A stretch of 64,000 nt of DNA from Kribbella kalugense (GCF_004365875.1 NZ_SODF01000002.1:2420971-2484970); one strand, 5' to 3'; shown: positions 8,353-16,925, numbered from the stretch's first letter. Notes: a model not told the origin generated them from the letters alone. Numbers and translations are program-made.

Positions 8353-9323
8353 CACTTCTCCCTCAGCAGCCGGAACTGGATGAACGTGATCACCGCGATG
8401 ACGACGAACAGGATGTACGCCATCGACGTGGCCAGTCCGTAGTTGCCGAAGCCGAACTGGTCGTAGGTGTACATCGAGACCGAGATCGTGCTGTTCAACG
8501 GCCCGCCCTGGGTCATCACGAACGGCTCCTCGAAGAACTGCAGGTAGCCGATTCCCGTGGTCACGCTGGTGAACAGGATCGTTGGCCGGAGCAACGGCAG
8601 GATCAGATGACGGAATCGTTGCCATGGGCCCGCACCGTCGATCTGACCGGCCTCCTCGACCGACTGCGGGATGCCCTGCAGCCCGGCCAGGAAGATGATC
8701 ATCGCGGAGCCGAAGTTCCGCCAGACCGCCATCGCGATCAGCGACGGCATCGCCCAGGTCTTCGACGCCAGCCAGTTGGGTCCGTCGATGCCGACCCAGC
8801 CGAGCACGGTGTTCAGCAGACCGGAGTCAGGCGCCAGCACGAACCGCCAGATCACCGCGATCGCGACGATCGACGTCACCACAGGGAGGTAGTAGCCGAC
8901 CTTGAACAGGGCCTGGAACCTCTTCACACCCCGGTCCAGCAATACGGCCGCGCCCAGTGCGACGACCAGCGTCAGCGGTACGCCGAGGATGACGAAGTAC
9001 GCCGTGTTGAAGGCAGCCTTCTGAAAGGTCTCGTCCGACAACGCCTTGATGTAGTTGTCGAACCCGACACCGTTCACCGCGAACGGCGTCCGCAGATCCC
9101 GCTGCCGCATGTCGGTAAAACTCATCCCCAACGACCCAAGCACCGGCCCAGCCGTAAACGCGAGGAAGAGAACAACGAACGGCAGGATGAGCACCCAAGC
9201 AGCCGCAGTCTGGCGGTTGAGCTGACCGCCCCGCCGGGGCGCCCGTCCGCCGACTGCCGCGGGAACGCTGTCCCCTCCCGGCGAGGCGCGCAACGCCTCG
9301 CCGGGTGCTGTCTTTTGCACCAT
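8352..9323 (-). CDS. carbohydrate ABC transporter permease, MalF type
   Basis: A 323-aa permease with a hydrophilic N-terminus of about 38 residues, then AAAWVLILPFVVLFLAFTAG as the first membrane span. The EAA loop is EEAGQIDGAGPWQRFRHLIL. It begins five bases after the stop of the binding protein gene; the ATG at 9323 has no strong ribosome site, so translation may be coupled to the upstream gene. It forms the importer channel with the MalG-type permease that overlaps its end. Confidence 0.92.
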   Translation of the reverse strand: MVQKTAPGEALRASPGGDSVPAAVGGRAPRRGGQLNRQTAAAWVLILPFVVLFLAFTAGPVLGSLGMSFTDMRQRDLRTPFAVNGVGFDNYIKALSDETFQKAAFNTAYFVILGVPLTLVVALGAAVLLDRGVKRFQALFKVGYYLPVVTSIVAIAVIWRFVLAPDSGLLNTVLGWVGIDGPNWLASKTWAMPSLIAMAVWRNFGSAMIIFLAGLQGIPQSVEEAGQIDGAGPWQRFRHLILPLLRPTILFTSVTTGIGYLQFFEEPFVMTQGGPLNSTISVSMYTYDQFGFGNYGLATSMAYILFVVIAVITFIQFRLLREK

Positions 9324-9328
9324 CGGGA

Positions 9329-10624
9329 TCAGCTACCGCCCGTGCCGATGGCTGTTGCCTTGGTCTGGATTGCTTTGGCTGTATCGGCGGGGGACTGGCC
9401 GGTCTTGGCCATCTTCTCGACTTCGGTGTCGAAGGCGGACGCGACCTGTTCCCAGTTCACGATCGCCGGCGGCGCCTTGGCGTCGTCGAGCTGCTTGCCG
9501 AAGACCGGCAGCAGCGGGTCGGACGCGATGCTCGGGTCCTGCCAGGCGCTCTTCACCGCGGGCAGGTCGGACGACATCTTGAACCACGACGCCTGCGTCT
9601 TCGCATCCGACAGCCACTTGACCAGCTTCCAGGCGCTGTCCTTGTTCTTCGACGCCTTGAACACCACGAAGTCCGACCCACCGACGAACGACGTCGCGGT
9701 CTTGTTCTTCGGCAGCTGGAAGACGCCGATGTTCGGCTTGATCGCGGCCCCGCCGGCCTTCGCCACCGAACCCGCCATCCACGGCCCGGAGATGAACATC
9801 GGCACCTGGCCGCTGACGAACTGCGCCTCGGTCTGGTTCGGCGGCAGGTCGGTGCCGGCCAGCTTCTCCGTGAAGAAGCTCTGGTAGTACTTCAGCCCCT
9901 CCTGCATCTCCGGCGTGTCGAAAGTGAACGACTTCTGGTCGTCACCGGTGATGTTCGCCCCGGCCGACCAGGCGAACGGCATCACCGTCTGCCAGGAGCC
10001 CTCGCCACCCGGCTGCAGGTTGATCCCATACTTCGCGCCGGCCTTGTCCTTCATCGCCTTCGCCATCGCCTTCAGCCCGTCCCAGTCCGTCGGGGGAGTG
10101 CTGAAGCCGGCTTTGGCGGCGAGATCCTTGCGATAGAACACCAACCGGGTCTCGACGTACCACGGAACGCCGTACTGCGTCCCGGCGACCTTCGTCGTGT
10201 CGAGCGCGCCCGGGTAGAAGCCGGAGTTGTCGAACCCCTGCGGCGTCGGGTCGAGCGCGCCGAGGTCGGCGAACTCACCCATCCAGGTGGTGCCGACCAT
10301 CGCGGCGTCCGGCACCGAGTTCGCGGTGATCGCGGTGGTGAACTTGTTGTGCGCGGCGTCCCACGGGATCGGCGTGACAGTCACGTTCACGCCCGGGTTG
10401 GCCTGTTTGAACTGATCGATCAGCTTGGGCAGGTTCTCGCCCTCGGTGCCCATCGCCCAGACGGTCAGGTTGCCGGTGGCCGGTCCTTGGCTGACCGTGG
10501 TCGTCGCCTGAGCCCCGCCGCTGGGGGAGTCCGCCGATCGGCCACACCCTGCCACCGCGAGCGCGGTGGCAGTGAGTGCAGCGCTGCCGATCACCAGTCG
10601 GCGGCGGATGCTGTGGGTGAACAT
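9329..10624 (-). CDS. extracellular sugar-binding lipoprotein of ABC importer
   Basis: A 431-aa lipoprotein. The signal runs from the basic SIRRRL through an Ala-rich core to the lipobox LAVAGC. The mature part resembles family 1 sugar-binding proteins (AKAGFSTPPTDWDGLKAMAK, MFISGPWMAG). I chose ATG 10624 because GAGGAGA lies eight bases upstream; an in-frame GTG at 10639 overlaps the LacI stop and leaves no room for a ribosome site. It is the second gene of the LacI-led operon and supplies sugar to the two permeases downstream. Confidence 0.93.
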   Translation of the reverse strand: MFTHSIRRRLVIGSAALTATALAVAGCGRSADSPSGGAQATTTVSQGPATGNLTVWAMGTEGENLPKLIDQFKQANPGVNVTVTPIPWDAAHNKFTTAITANSVPDAAMVGTTWMGEFADLGALDPTPQGFDNSGFYPGALDTTKVAGTQYGVPWYVETRLVFYRKDLAAKAGFSTPPTDWDGLKAMAKAMKDKAGAKYGINLQPGGEGSWQTVMPFAWSAGANITGDDQKSFTFDTPEMQEGLKYYQSFFTEKLAGTDLPPNQTEAQFVSGQVPMFISGPWMAGSVAKAGGAAIKPNIGVFQLPKNKTATSFVGGSDFVVFKASKNKDSAWKLVKWLSDAKTQASWFKMSSDLPAVKSAWQDPSIASDPLLPVFGKQLDDAKAPPAIVNWEQVASAFDTEVEKMAKTGQSPADTAKAIQTKATAIGTGGS

Positions 10625-10635
10625 GTGCTGTCTCC

Positions 10636-11667
10636 TCACTCGGTCCCCCGGTTCGTGCCGCAGCTGTCCCGCAGCACTACTTCTGTTGCCAGTACGTCGT
10701 TCCGTGCCCGGGTCCGTGCCCCGGTCACACGCTCGTGCAGCCGCTCTGCGGCCACCCGTCCCAAGTCGGTCATCGGCTGGCGTACGGTCGTCAGCCCCGG
10801 CGACACGTACCGCGCCGCCATCACGTCGTCCCAGCCCGTCACGACGATCTCGTCCGGCACTCGAATGCTGTTGCTGGTAAAGGTGTTCAACGCGGCCAAC
10901 GCCAACTCGTCATTCGCACACACCAGACCGTCCGGCGCTTCGGGCGAGCGGGTAATTGCCTGGAGCACCTTTTCGGCAGCCTGCCGACCGGCTTCCTCGG
11001 TCAACGGGACCTGGACCGGCTTCGGCACCTCGATCCGGCGACGCTGGAGTGCTTTCGCAAAACCGGCGTACCGCTCGGAAACGTCGTACGAGCTGGCCGG
11101 ATCGCCGACGAAGTGCAGGTTGCGGCGACCGTGGTCAAGCAGGCGGGTGGTGAGCTGCTCGGCACTTGTCGCGCTCTCGCTGCGGACCGAGTCGCATCCC
11201 CGGACCGGTGGATGCGCGATCAGCACCAGCGGTACGCCGGCCTTGCGCAGCCCCTCGATCGTCGGCAGGTCGAGAGCGTTGCCGTGGACAACGATCCCGT
11301 CGACGCGGCCGGCCAGGTCCATCACGGTCCGTCGCGGCTCGGGATTGCTGTGCGTGACGGTGATGACGACACTCTGACCGTGTTCGCCGGCCCAGCGCTC
11401 GTACCCCATCAGCAGGTCGCCGTAGAACGGACCGGCCAGGTCGGGCAGCACCAGACCGTGCGCCTCATGCCTTTGTACGGCGAGGCTGCGGGCGGCGCGT
11501 AGCGGTACGTAGTTGAGCTCCTGCGCCGCCTGGTCGACCCGCGCCCGTGCCTTCGCCGAAACCGGTCCAGTCCCTTGCAGGACACGCGAAACCGTCGCTA
11601 TCGACAGCTTCGCGAGGGCAGCGACGTCGTAGATCGTCGCCGGCCGGCCGCTGGGTCCGGATGCCAC
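10636..11667 (-). CDS. LacI family transcriptional regulator
   Basis: A 343-aa protein with the LacI helix-turn-helix and hinge at the N-terminus (TIYDVAALAKLSIATVSRVL, then LNYVPLRAARSLA) and a periplasmic-binding-like sensor domain after residue 65. The GTG start at 11667 is preceded by AGGAGGG. It is the first gene of the operon that continues with binding protein, permeases, glycoamylase-like protein and GH39-like enzyme. It should repress this operon from the palindrome at 11693-11704 until a sugar binds. Autoregulation follows from its position. Confidence 0.93.
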   Translation of the reverse strand: MASGPSGRPATIYDVAALAKLSIATVSRVLQGTGPVSAKARARVDQAAQELNYVPLRAARSLAVQRHEAHGLVLPDLAGPFYGDLLMGYERWAGEHGQSVVITVTHSNPEPRRTVMDLAGRVDGIVVHGNALDLPTIEGLRKAGVPLVLIAHPPVRGCDSVRSESATSAEQLTTRLLDHGRRNLHFVGDPASSYDVSERYAGFAKALQRRRIEVPKPVQVPLTEEAGRQAAEKVLQAITRSPEAPDGLVCANDELALAALNTFTSNSIRVPDEIVVTGWDDVMAARYVSPGLTTVRQPMTDLGRVAAERLHERVTGARTRARNDVLATEVVLRDSCGTNRGTE

Positions 11668-11692
11668 TGAGCACCCTCCTGGGACTGGAAGT

Positions 11693-11704
11693 GGAAGCGC
11701 TTAC
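11693..11704. promoter_or_regulatory. LacI-type operator
   Basis: GGAAGCGCTTAC, centred on AAGCGCTT with a CG core, is the classic LacI/GalR operator form. It lies 26 bases upstream of the LacI GTG and is the only such site seen near the operon. Confidence 0.7.
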
Positions 11705-11784
11705 AGTTTCGTTACCCTGCCTTGTATCGTTCAAACGGTCAAGGGCTCACGGCCGGTCGAACCGTTGTCTGCGAGGATGCAGGC

Positions 11785-12360
11785 GTGACCACAGAGGAGC
11801 GAGAGGACCGGGTCTTCCTGGTCCGGCACGGCGAGACCGAGTGGAGCAGGTCGGGCCGGCACACGTCCGTCACCGACCTGCCACTCACGCCCGAGGGCGA
11901 GCGCGTCGCGGCAGGCCTGAAGGAGCGGCTCGCAGGGGAGTCCTTCGACCTGGTGCTGACCTCACCGCGACAACGCGCCCGGCGTACGGCGGAACTCGCC
12001 GGCTTCCCCGACGCCGAGGTCGACGACGACCTGGTCGAGTGGGACTACGGCGACTACGAAGGCATCACCACCGCGGAGATCCGCAAGACCGTCCCCGGCT
12101 GGACAGTCTGGGACGACCCGGTACCCCACGGCGAAACCCCGGCTCAACTCACCACCCGGCTCGACCGGGTAGCCGCCCGCATCGCCGCCGTACCGGGAGA
12201 TGTCCTGGTCTTCGGTCACTCCCACGCCCTCCGCGGCCTCACCGCCCGCTGGCTAGAGCTCGACGTCACCGAAGGCCGCCACTTCGTCCTCAACACCGCA
12301 ACCCTCTCAACCCTGGGCTGGGAACGAGGCTCCCCCGCCATCCTCCACTGGAACAGCTGA
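11785..12360 (+). CDS. histidine phosphatase superfamily protein
   Basis: A 191-aa protein of the phosphoglycerate-mutase-like fold. The phosphate-accepting histidine is in FLVRHGETEW, with supporting arginine in SPRQRARRT, an acidic residue in LVEWDYGDYEG, and the second catalytic histidine in VFGHSHALRG. I chose GTG 11785, which gives the usual short lead before the RHG motif and has GAGG upstream; a TTG 21 codons earlier is less likely. It probably dephosphorylates a small phospho-metabolite; the substrate cannot be told from sequence. It is divergent from LacI. Confidence 0.88.
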   Translation: MTTEEREDRVFLVRHGETEWSRSGRHTSVTDLPLTPEGERVAAGLKERLAGESFDLVLTSPRQRARRTAELAGFPDAEVDDDLVEWDYGDYEGITTAEIRKTVPGWTVWDDPVPHGETPAQLTTRLDRVAARIAAVPGDVLVFGHSHALRGLTARWLELDVTEGRHFVLNTATLSTLGWERGSPAILHWNS

Positions 12361-12365
12361 CGGTT

Positions 12366-12406
12366 TCCGGAACATATCTCGCACTACACGGCAGAAATGT
12401 TCCGGA
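12366..12406. repeat. 10-bp perfect inverted repeat between convergent genes
   Basis: TCCGGAACAT (12366-12375) and its exact complement (12397-12406) flank a 21-base loop. The right arm lies inside the 3' end of the AbiEi-like gene. It may act as a two-way terminator, though there is no T-tract. A related TTTCCGGA inverted repeat lies beyond the other end of that gene. Confidence 0.5.
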
Positions 12407-13394
12407 GATCGGCGACCGCGCACGTCGGGCAGCACGGCGTCGCGGTGAGGAACGGGTTTGTACGACGGAGGACCTGGAGCACCTGTACGGCGGCTTCGCA
12501 GGCGCGGTTGGTGACGTCGAACCACCCGTAGCGCAACGTGGCCTCGGCCCGCAACGTCGCGCGGTTGTCCCGGTCGAGGTCCCGCCACCGTTGCCGGGGC
12601 ACGAGGTGAAGCCGACCGTCGAGCTCCACCACCAGACCGAAACCGGAGTAGAACACATCGGTGAACTCGTGATCTACCGCGCGTTGCCGCTGCCCGCGCG
12701 GCAGCCCGTGCCGGCGCTCGACGTCGCGCAGGTAGCGGATCTCGAGCAGTGAGTGCGATCCGGCAACAACGTCGGTGATGATCGGCCGCAGCTTATGGCG
12801 GTGCCGCAGTCGGGGACGGTCAGTCAGTGAACTCAGGATGTCCGCCGGAGCGACCCGGCCGCTCTGGCAGGCCTCCGCGATGACCGCGGCCGCCTGGTCC
12901 ATTGACGGCGTGATGCCGACGATGTCGAGTACGGCGTCTGCGGGCGTACGGCGTGGTGGGCTGATCGCCGCGAGCCGTGCGGCCCAGTGCTCGTCGCGGT
13001 GGATGACGACGCCGGGCCGTTGCAGGATCTTTCGACGCTCGGGGATCGTCACGAAGACAGGGCGGTTCGCATCCGGTTTGAGCAGACCGAGTTGTTCGGC
13101 GGCGGTGTAGTGGCTCCAGGCCGCCTCGGGTCCGGCGTACAGGAGCGCTGCCAGCAAGCGTTCGCCGTACCCGATCGGTCCGGTGTGCGTGACGTAGACG
13201 CCGGGATGAATCGTCCGCCAGCGCCTGTTCCGCAGCGGCCTCCGGATGCGGTGCTCCGGCCAACCCGCGGCGAGCAACTGGGCCCGCGACACAACCTGCC
13301 CTTGCTCGTGGATCAGCGCATCGATCCCTCGGTCACGCAAATGCCCGATCCACCACCACTCCACCCGCCCCAGAATGACGGATTCCGCCCGCAC
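12384..13394 (-). CDS. AbiEi-antitoxin-type winged helix protein with DUF559-like C-terminus
   Basis: A protein of up to 336 aa. The N-terminal 90 residues look like the AbiEi_4 winged helix domain found on type IV antitoxins: QVVSRAQLLAAGWPEHRIRR, then RTIHPGVYVTHTGP. The C-terminal part resembles the DUF559/Vsr-like endonuclease fold (VVELDGRLHLVPRQRWRDLD, then DRDNRATLRAEATLRYGWF). This two-domain type is common in actinobacteria and usually has no adjacent AbiEii toxin; none is seen here. The GTG at 13394 gives a longer N-terminus than usual, and an internal GTG (residue 11) could be the start. The role is unknown; a regulator or a nuclease are both possible. Confidence 0.7.
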   Translation of the reverse strand: MRAESVILGRVEWWWIGHLRDRGIDALIHEQGQVVSRAQLLAAGWPEHRIRRPLRNRRWRTIHPGVYVTHTGPIGYGERLLAALLYAGPEAAWSHYTAAEQLGLLKPDANRPVFVTIPERRKILQRPGVVIHRDEHWAARLAAISPPRRTPADAVLDIVGITPSMDQAAAVIAEACQSGRVAPADILSSLTDRPRLRHRHKLRPIITDVVAGSHSLLEIRYLRDVERRHGLPRGQRQRAVDHEFTDVFYSGFGLVVELDGRLHLVPRQRWRDLDRDNRATLRAEATLRYGWFDVTNRACEAAVQVLQVLRRTNPFLTATPCCPTCAVADLRNISAV

Positions 13395-13443
13395 CTGCCC
13401 ATCGCCCTGTGGACAACCCTTCGCGCCCTCGGAGGTGGTCGGG

Positions 13444-13488
13444 TTTCCGGAGCTTTTTAGTCGGTATCAGGCAATTTTCTTCCGGAAA
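13444..13488. repeat. 8-bp inverted repeat near the TetR stop
   Basis: TTTCCGGA (13444-13451) and TCCGGAAA (13481-13488) flank 29 bases. The segment GGTTTCCGGA is also found at 12362-12371, so the AbiEi-like gene sits between 10-bp direct repeats, each with an inverted partner to its right. It may be a terminator shared by tandem genes. Confidence 0.4.
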
Positions 13489-14050
13489 GGGGGTGTTGTC
13501 CGGCGGAGGTGATCAGGGCGACGAGGGTGTCGGCTCGGGGTTGGGCGTGGGTGGGGCGGAGGCGGTGGCCTCGGGTGAGGGTGGCTTGGCCGTGGAGGGC
13601 GCTCCAGAAGACTTCGGTGAGGGTTTCGGTGTCCTTGCCGTCGGCGTACGGCTCGACGGCGGCGCGGATGGCGGCGAAGGCGGCCTTCAGGACTGACGGG
13701 CTGTCGGCTGTGCCGAAGACCAGGTCGGTGCTGCGGGTGAACATCGCCTCGTACACGGCCGGATGGGTCTCGGCGTACTCGAGGTAGGCGCGAGCCAGTT
13801 CGTGCAGGCCGTCCGCTGCCTGCAGTACGGCGGCCAGTTCGCCGATGCCTTCCAGGGCGACCGCGCCGGCGATCGCGTCCATGTTCTTGAAGTGGCCGTA
13901 GAGGACGGGCTGGCTGTAGTCGACGGCCTCGGCCAGGCGGCGGGTGGTGACGGCGTCCCAGCCTTCGGACTCGGCGAGGTCGCGGGCGGTACGGAGGATC
14001 AGGGTACGGCGCTCGTCGCGGGCCCGCTCCCGGCGTGTCTGGGTCGGCAT
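13457..14050 (-). CDS. TetR/AcrR family transcriptional regulator
   Basis: A 197-aa TetR-type repressor. The DNA-binding domain (1-55) contains TRRLAEAVDYSQPVLYGHFK, the typical helix-turn-helix ending in YxHFxN. The C-terminal part resembles the TetR_C_33/WHG type (ELARAYLEYAETHPAVYEAMF). I chose ATG 14050 because it directly precedes a basic helix (TRRERARDERR); the frame stays open nine codons upstream. It is divergent from the DUF4267 membrane gene, and the space between holds three copies of a TAGC-NNN-GCTAG palindrome that it very likely binds. Confidence 0.92.
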   Translation of the reverse strand: MPTQTRRERARDERRTLILRTARDLAESEGWDAVTTRRLAEAVDYSQPVLYGHFKNMDAIAGAVALEGIGELAAVLQAADGLHELARAYLEYAETHPAVYEAMFTRSTDLVFGTADSPSVLKAAFAAIRAAVEPYADGKDTETLTEVFWSALHGQATLTRGHRLRPTHAQPRADTLVALITSAGQHPLSGRKLPDTD

Positions 14051-14060
14051 AGTCCGGATC

Positions 14061-14124
14061 CTAGCACCGCTAGACAATCTAGCAACGGCAATGTTAGCGT
14101 CGCTAGGAAAGTTAGCGCTGCTAG
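14061..14124. promoter_or_regulatory. array of TetR operators
   Basis: Three palindromes of form YTAGC-NNN-GCTAG occur at 14061-14073, 14094-14106 and 14112-14124. An extra half-site CTAGC lies at 14079-14083. Starts are 33 and 18 bases apart. They fill the divergent promoter space between TetR and DUF4267, so both genes should be repressed together. Confidence 0.7.
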
Positions 14125-14139
14125 TTCAAGGAGACCCTG

Positions 14140-14559
14140 ATGCGTCGCTTCACCACCGTCCTGACCGTCCTGCTCGGCATCTTCCCGCTCACCTTCGGCA
14201 GTTGGTTCCTGTTCTCCGGGCACGGCGCCGCCGCCGGGTTCGGGATCGACCCGTGGCCTACCGGCATCGCGTCCGGGTACTTCGCGGTGAAGGGGATCCG
14301 CGACATCGTCACCGGCCTCAACCTGCTCGCGCTGTTCGCCCTCAAGCAGCGTCGCGCCACCGGCATCCTGATGGCGATCACCGCGCTCATCCCGATCACC
14401 GACATGATCACTGTCTTCAGCCACAACGGTCCGGCCGCGACCGCGCTCGGTGTCCACGGCCTGACCGCGGTCGTCATGCTCATCGACGCAGCGCTCCTGC
14501 TCCGGGAGCGCGCCGGCCGCACCGTCGACGCACCTCAGCCCGTCGGCGCCCATTCATAG
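14140..14559 (+). CDS. DUF4267 family small membrane protein
   Basis: A 139-aa protein with four likely membrane segments, the first TVLTVLLGIFPLTFGSWFLF. The pattern FAVKGIRDIVTGLNLLALF followed by ATGILMAITALIPITDMI matches the DUF4267 family, which has no assigned role. The ATG at 14140 has an AAGGAG site ten bases upstream. It is divergent from TetR and controlled by the shared operator array, as in efflux or stress pairs. Its 3' end overlaps the convergent GNAT gene by 25 bases. Confidence 0.85.
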   Translation: MRRFTTVLTVLLGIFPLTFGSWFLFSGHGAAAGFGIDPWPTGIASGYFAVKGIRDIVTGLNLLALFALKQRRATGILMAITALIPITDMITVFSHNGPAATALGVHGLTAVVMLIDAALLLRERAGRTVDAPQPVGAHS

Positions 14560-15284
14560 AGCTCGATCGTGCAGTACTCCCGGAACCCGAGCTGCTCGTA
14601 CACCGACCGCCCGGCCGGCGACGATTCCAGTACGGCGTACTCCGCGTCCACCTCGCGCAGTACGCCGTACGTGATCGCCGCCCCGACCCCGCGTCGCCGC
14701 GCCTCGGGCACCGTCATCACGAAGTACACCCCGGCCACGCCGGCCCCGAGGAACACCGTCGCCGTCGCCACCGGAACCCCGTCCAGCCAGCCCAGGTAGT
14801 GCTGCCAAGGATCGCCGTACCCGAGTTTGCGATAGACCGACGCCACCCACCGCGCCTCCTTCTCGCCCTCCCCGAACCCCCGCCCGAGCGTCGCCTCCCA
14901 CACGGCCAACGCCTCGTCGTCCTCAACCCGCGTGAGCGACAACCCAGGTACGACGGGAGGCGCAACCAGCTCCGGGATCCGCACAGCCATCCCCGGCTCC
15001 GATCCAGCCGGAACGAAACCCGCCGCCGTCAGATCCGCACCAGAGATCTGCATCGAAGGACCGACATGCCAATTCCCCGGTACGCCGTGTTTCTTCAACA
15101 GCGCAAGGGATTCCGCCACCACCCCGGCCTCGGAAGCGGCCACGACCGCGTTGTGGTAATCGATCGGCGACCCACCGATCGTCCACCGCGCGGCCGCATC
15201 CGACCGCTGCTCGCCGCCACCCGCCGCACCCATCGCCATCAGCAACTCGGCCGCGTTGTCCTCGATCGCCCGGACCAGATCCAT
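14535..15284 (-). CDS. GNAT family N-acetyltransferase
   Basis: A 249-aa protein whose C-terminal half carries the GNAT core: AGVYFVMTVPEARRRGVGAA, which includes the acetyl-CoA pyrophosphate loop (RRRGVGAA), and LESSPAGRSVYEQLGFREY. The N-terminal 100 residues look like an extra degenerate domain, often seen in larger actinobacterial GNATs. The start at ATG 15284 avoids an improbable upstream extension into the neighbour. Substrate unknown. It lies 18 bases downstream of the NmrA-like gene on the same strand, so they may be co-transcribed. Confidence 0.87.
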   Translation of the reverse strand: MDLVRAIEDNAAELLMAMGAAGGGEQRSDAAARWTIGGSPIDYHNAVVAASEAGVVAESLALLKKHGVPGNWHVGPSMQISGADLTAAGFVPAGSEPGMAVRIPELVAPPVVPGLSLTRVEDDEALAVWEATLGRGFGEGEKEARWVASVYRKLGYGDPWQHYLGWLDGVPVATATVFLGAGVAGVYFVMTVPEARRRGVGAAITYGVLREVDAEYAVLESSPAGRSVYEQLGFREYCTIELYEWAPTG

Positions 15285-15301
15285 GCACCAAAGGCTCTCA
15301 C

Positions 15302-16123
15302 TCACTCGAAGGCGGCGCGATGGAATTCCACCCACGAACGGAAGGTCCCTGCCGGCCGACCCAGCACTCGCTCGACGTCATCGGTCAACGTCTGCTCCCC
15401 GCCGCTCCGGATCAGCTCCGCACCCCGCAGCGCAACGGACACCACAGCCTCGTCCAACCCCGCCGCCCGCAACTGCTCCGCATAAACCTCCAGCGGTACG
15501 TCGACCGCCCGCAACGTCTGCCCGAGTACCTCCGACATCACCGCCACCTGATCCGGCACGCTCAGCAACTCCGGCCCGGTCAACGTGTAGGTCCGCCCGG
15601 CGTGATCAGCAGAAATCAGCGCCTCAGCTGCGACCGCCGCGACGTCCCGCGGATCAATGAACCCATGCGAGCCATCCCCGGTCTGGTTGGGAATCGGCTG
15701 CCCGGCTCGCATCGCCGGCAACCACCGCAGTACGTTCGACGCGAACCCGGCCGGCCGCAGGATCGTCCACGCCAGCCCGCTTTCCCGCACCGCGCGCTCC
15801 CCGGCCGCATGCCAGTTGCCCGGTGCCCCCTCGTCGGCGGTCCCGATCGCCGACAGCTTGACGAGCTTGCCCACCCCACCGTCAACCGCGGCCGCGACCA
15901 TGGCCCGATCGTGCTCTGGCACCCGTGGCCCCGGCGCACTGAGCAGGAACACCGAATCCACCCCATCAATTGCCTTCCGCAACGATTCGGGGTCTTCGAA
16001 ATCACCCGGAACGAAATCGGGAAGCCCCCGGCGTGACATTTGGCGGATCGGGATGCCGCGGGCAACCAATTGACGGACGAGCTCACTGCCGATGGTGCCG
16101 GTCGCACCCGTAATCAGGATCAT
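15302..16123 (-). CDS. NmrA-like NAD(P)-binding protein
   Basis: A 273-aa atypical short-chain dehydrogenase. It starts with MILITGATGTIGSELVRQL, a Rossmann Gly-rich loop, and has DSVFLLSAPGPRV and WTILRPAGFASN, typical of NmrA/YtfG-type NAD(P)H-binding proteins (redox sensors or quinone reductases). I chose ATG 16123 because the Rossmann strand must start the protein; the longer open frame upstream is antisense to the AraC gene. It is divergent from that AraC regulator, which probably controls it. Confidence 0.9.
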   Translation of the reverse strand: MILITGATGTIGSELVRQLVARGIPIRQMSRRGLPDFVPGDFEDPESLRKAIDGVDSVFLLSAPGPRVPEHDRAMVAAAVDGGVGKLVKLSAIGTADEGAPGNWHAAGERAVRESGLAWTILRPAGFASNVLRWLPAMRAGQPIPNQTGDGSHGFIDPRDVAAVAAEALISADHAGRTYTLTGPELLSVPDQVAVMSEVLGQTLRAVDVPLEVYAEQLRAAGLDEAVVSVALRGAELIRSGGEQTLTDDVERVLGRPAGTFRSWVEFHRAAFE

Positions 16124-16208
16124 GCCGCCACCCTGACCAACCCGGCCCGCCGCAGGATAGGAACTTTCGGTACTACGGAAGCCGCGGCCGGACTCGTATC
16201 CTCGAAGA

Positions 16209-16925
16209 GTGCGCACGCTCGACCCCTGGGTGGAAGACGTCACCCTCCGCCCGGCAACCACCCCGATCACGGTCCTCCCACCAGACCCCGCGACCACGGT
16301 CGTCTGGCGGATGACGCGCGCCGGTGACAGCGACGTACTGATCTCGGGACCGCGGACCACGGCGTCGTACCACACCACGAAGGACCTGCCGGTCTGCGTG
16401 CGGCTGCGGATCCGGCCCGGGCGGGTGATGCCGCTGCTCGGGACGGCGGCCGATGAGTTGGTCGATCGGATCGTCCCGCTGGAGGATCTGACCGGCCCGT
16501 CGGCACGGCAACTCGCCGAGCGCCTCACGGTTTATCGCGATCAGCCCGCACGAGCGGTGGATGACCTCGGCCGCTATCTACTGGACCAGATGCCACAGCG
16601 GCTGCCGGACCGGTTCGAGCTTGTGGGTGAAGCGGTTGCCGAGCTGACCTCGGCACGGCGGGTGGACGAGACGGCTGCCCGACTGGGAGTGAGTGAGCGG
16701 TACCTGCGGCGCGTGTTCCGCCAGGCGGTTGGGGTGTCACCCAAGCACTACGCCCGGATCTCGCGCGTACGCAGCGTGATAGGCCAGGTTCGGAGCTCCT
16801 GGTCCGACGCCGCGGCCGGCGCCGGTTACACCGATCAGTCGCATCTGATCGCGGAGTTCAGGTCGCTGATGCAGGTCACCCCGACCGCGTTCGCGACCGG
16901 CCAAGTCCCGCTAGCGACCTGTTAA
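16209..16925 (+). CDS. AraC family transcriptional regulator
   Basis: A 238-aa protein with a C-terminal AraC double helix-turn-helix (about 145-235): VDETAARLGVSERYLRRVFR, then AAAGAGYTDQSHLIAEFRSL and VTPTAFA. The N-terminal 140 residues are an unassigned sensor region, not a clear cupin. The GTG at 16209 is the first start in the frame. It is divergent from the NmrA-like gene with 85 bases between, so it probably activates that gene. Confidence 0.9.
   Translation: MRTLDPWVEDVTLRPATTPITVLPPDPATTVVWRMTRAGDSDVLISGPRTTASYHTTKDLPVCVRLRIRPGRVMPLLGTAADELVDRIVPLEDLTGPSARQLAERLTVYRDQPARAVDDLGRYLLDQMPQRLPDRFELVGEAVAELTSARRVDETAARLGVSERYLRRVFRQAVGVSPKHYARISRVRSVIGQVRSSWSDAAAGAGYTDQSHLIAEFRSLMQVTPTAFATGQVPLATC

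Noticed and set aside
9305..11377. A 690-codon open frame on the plus strand
   Set aside because: It is antisense to the binding-protein and LacI genes, is Arg/His-rich low-complexity and has no domain motifs; a GC-rich shadow.
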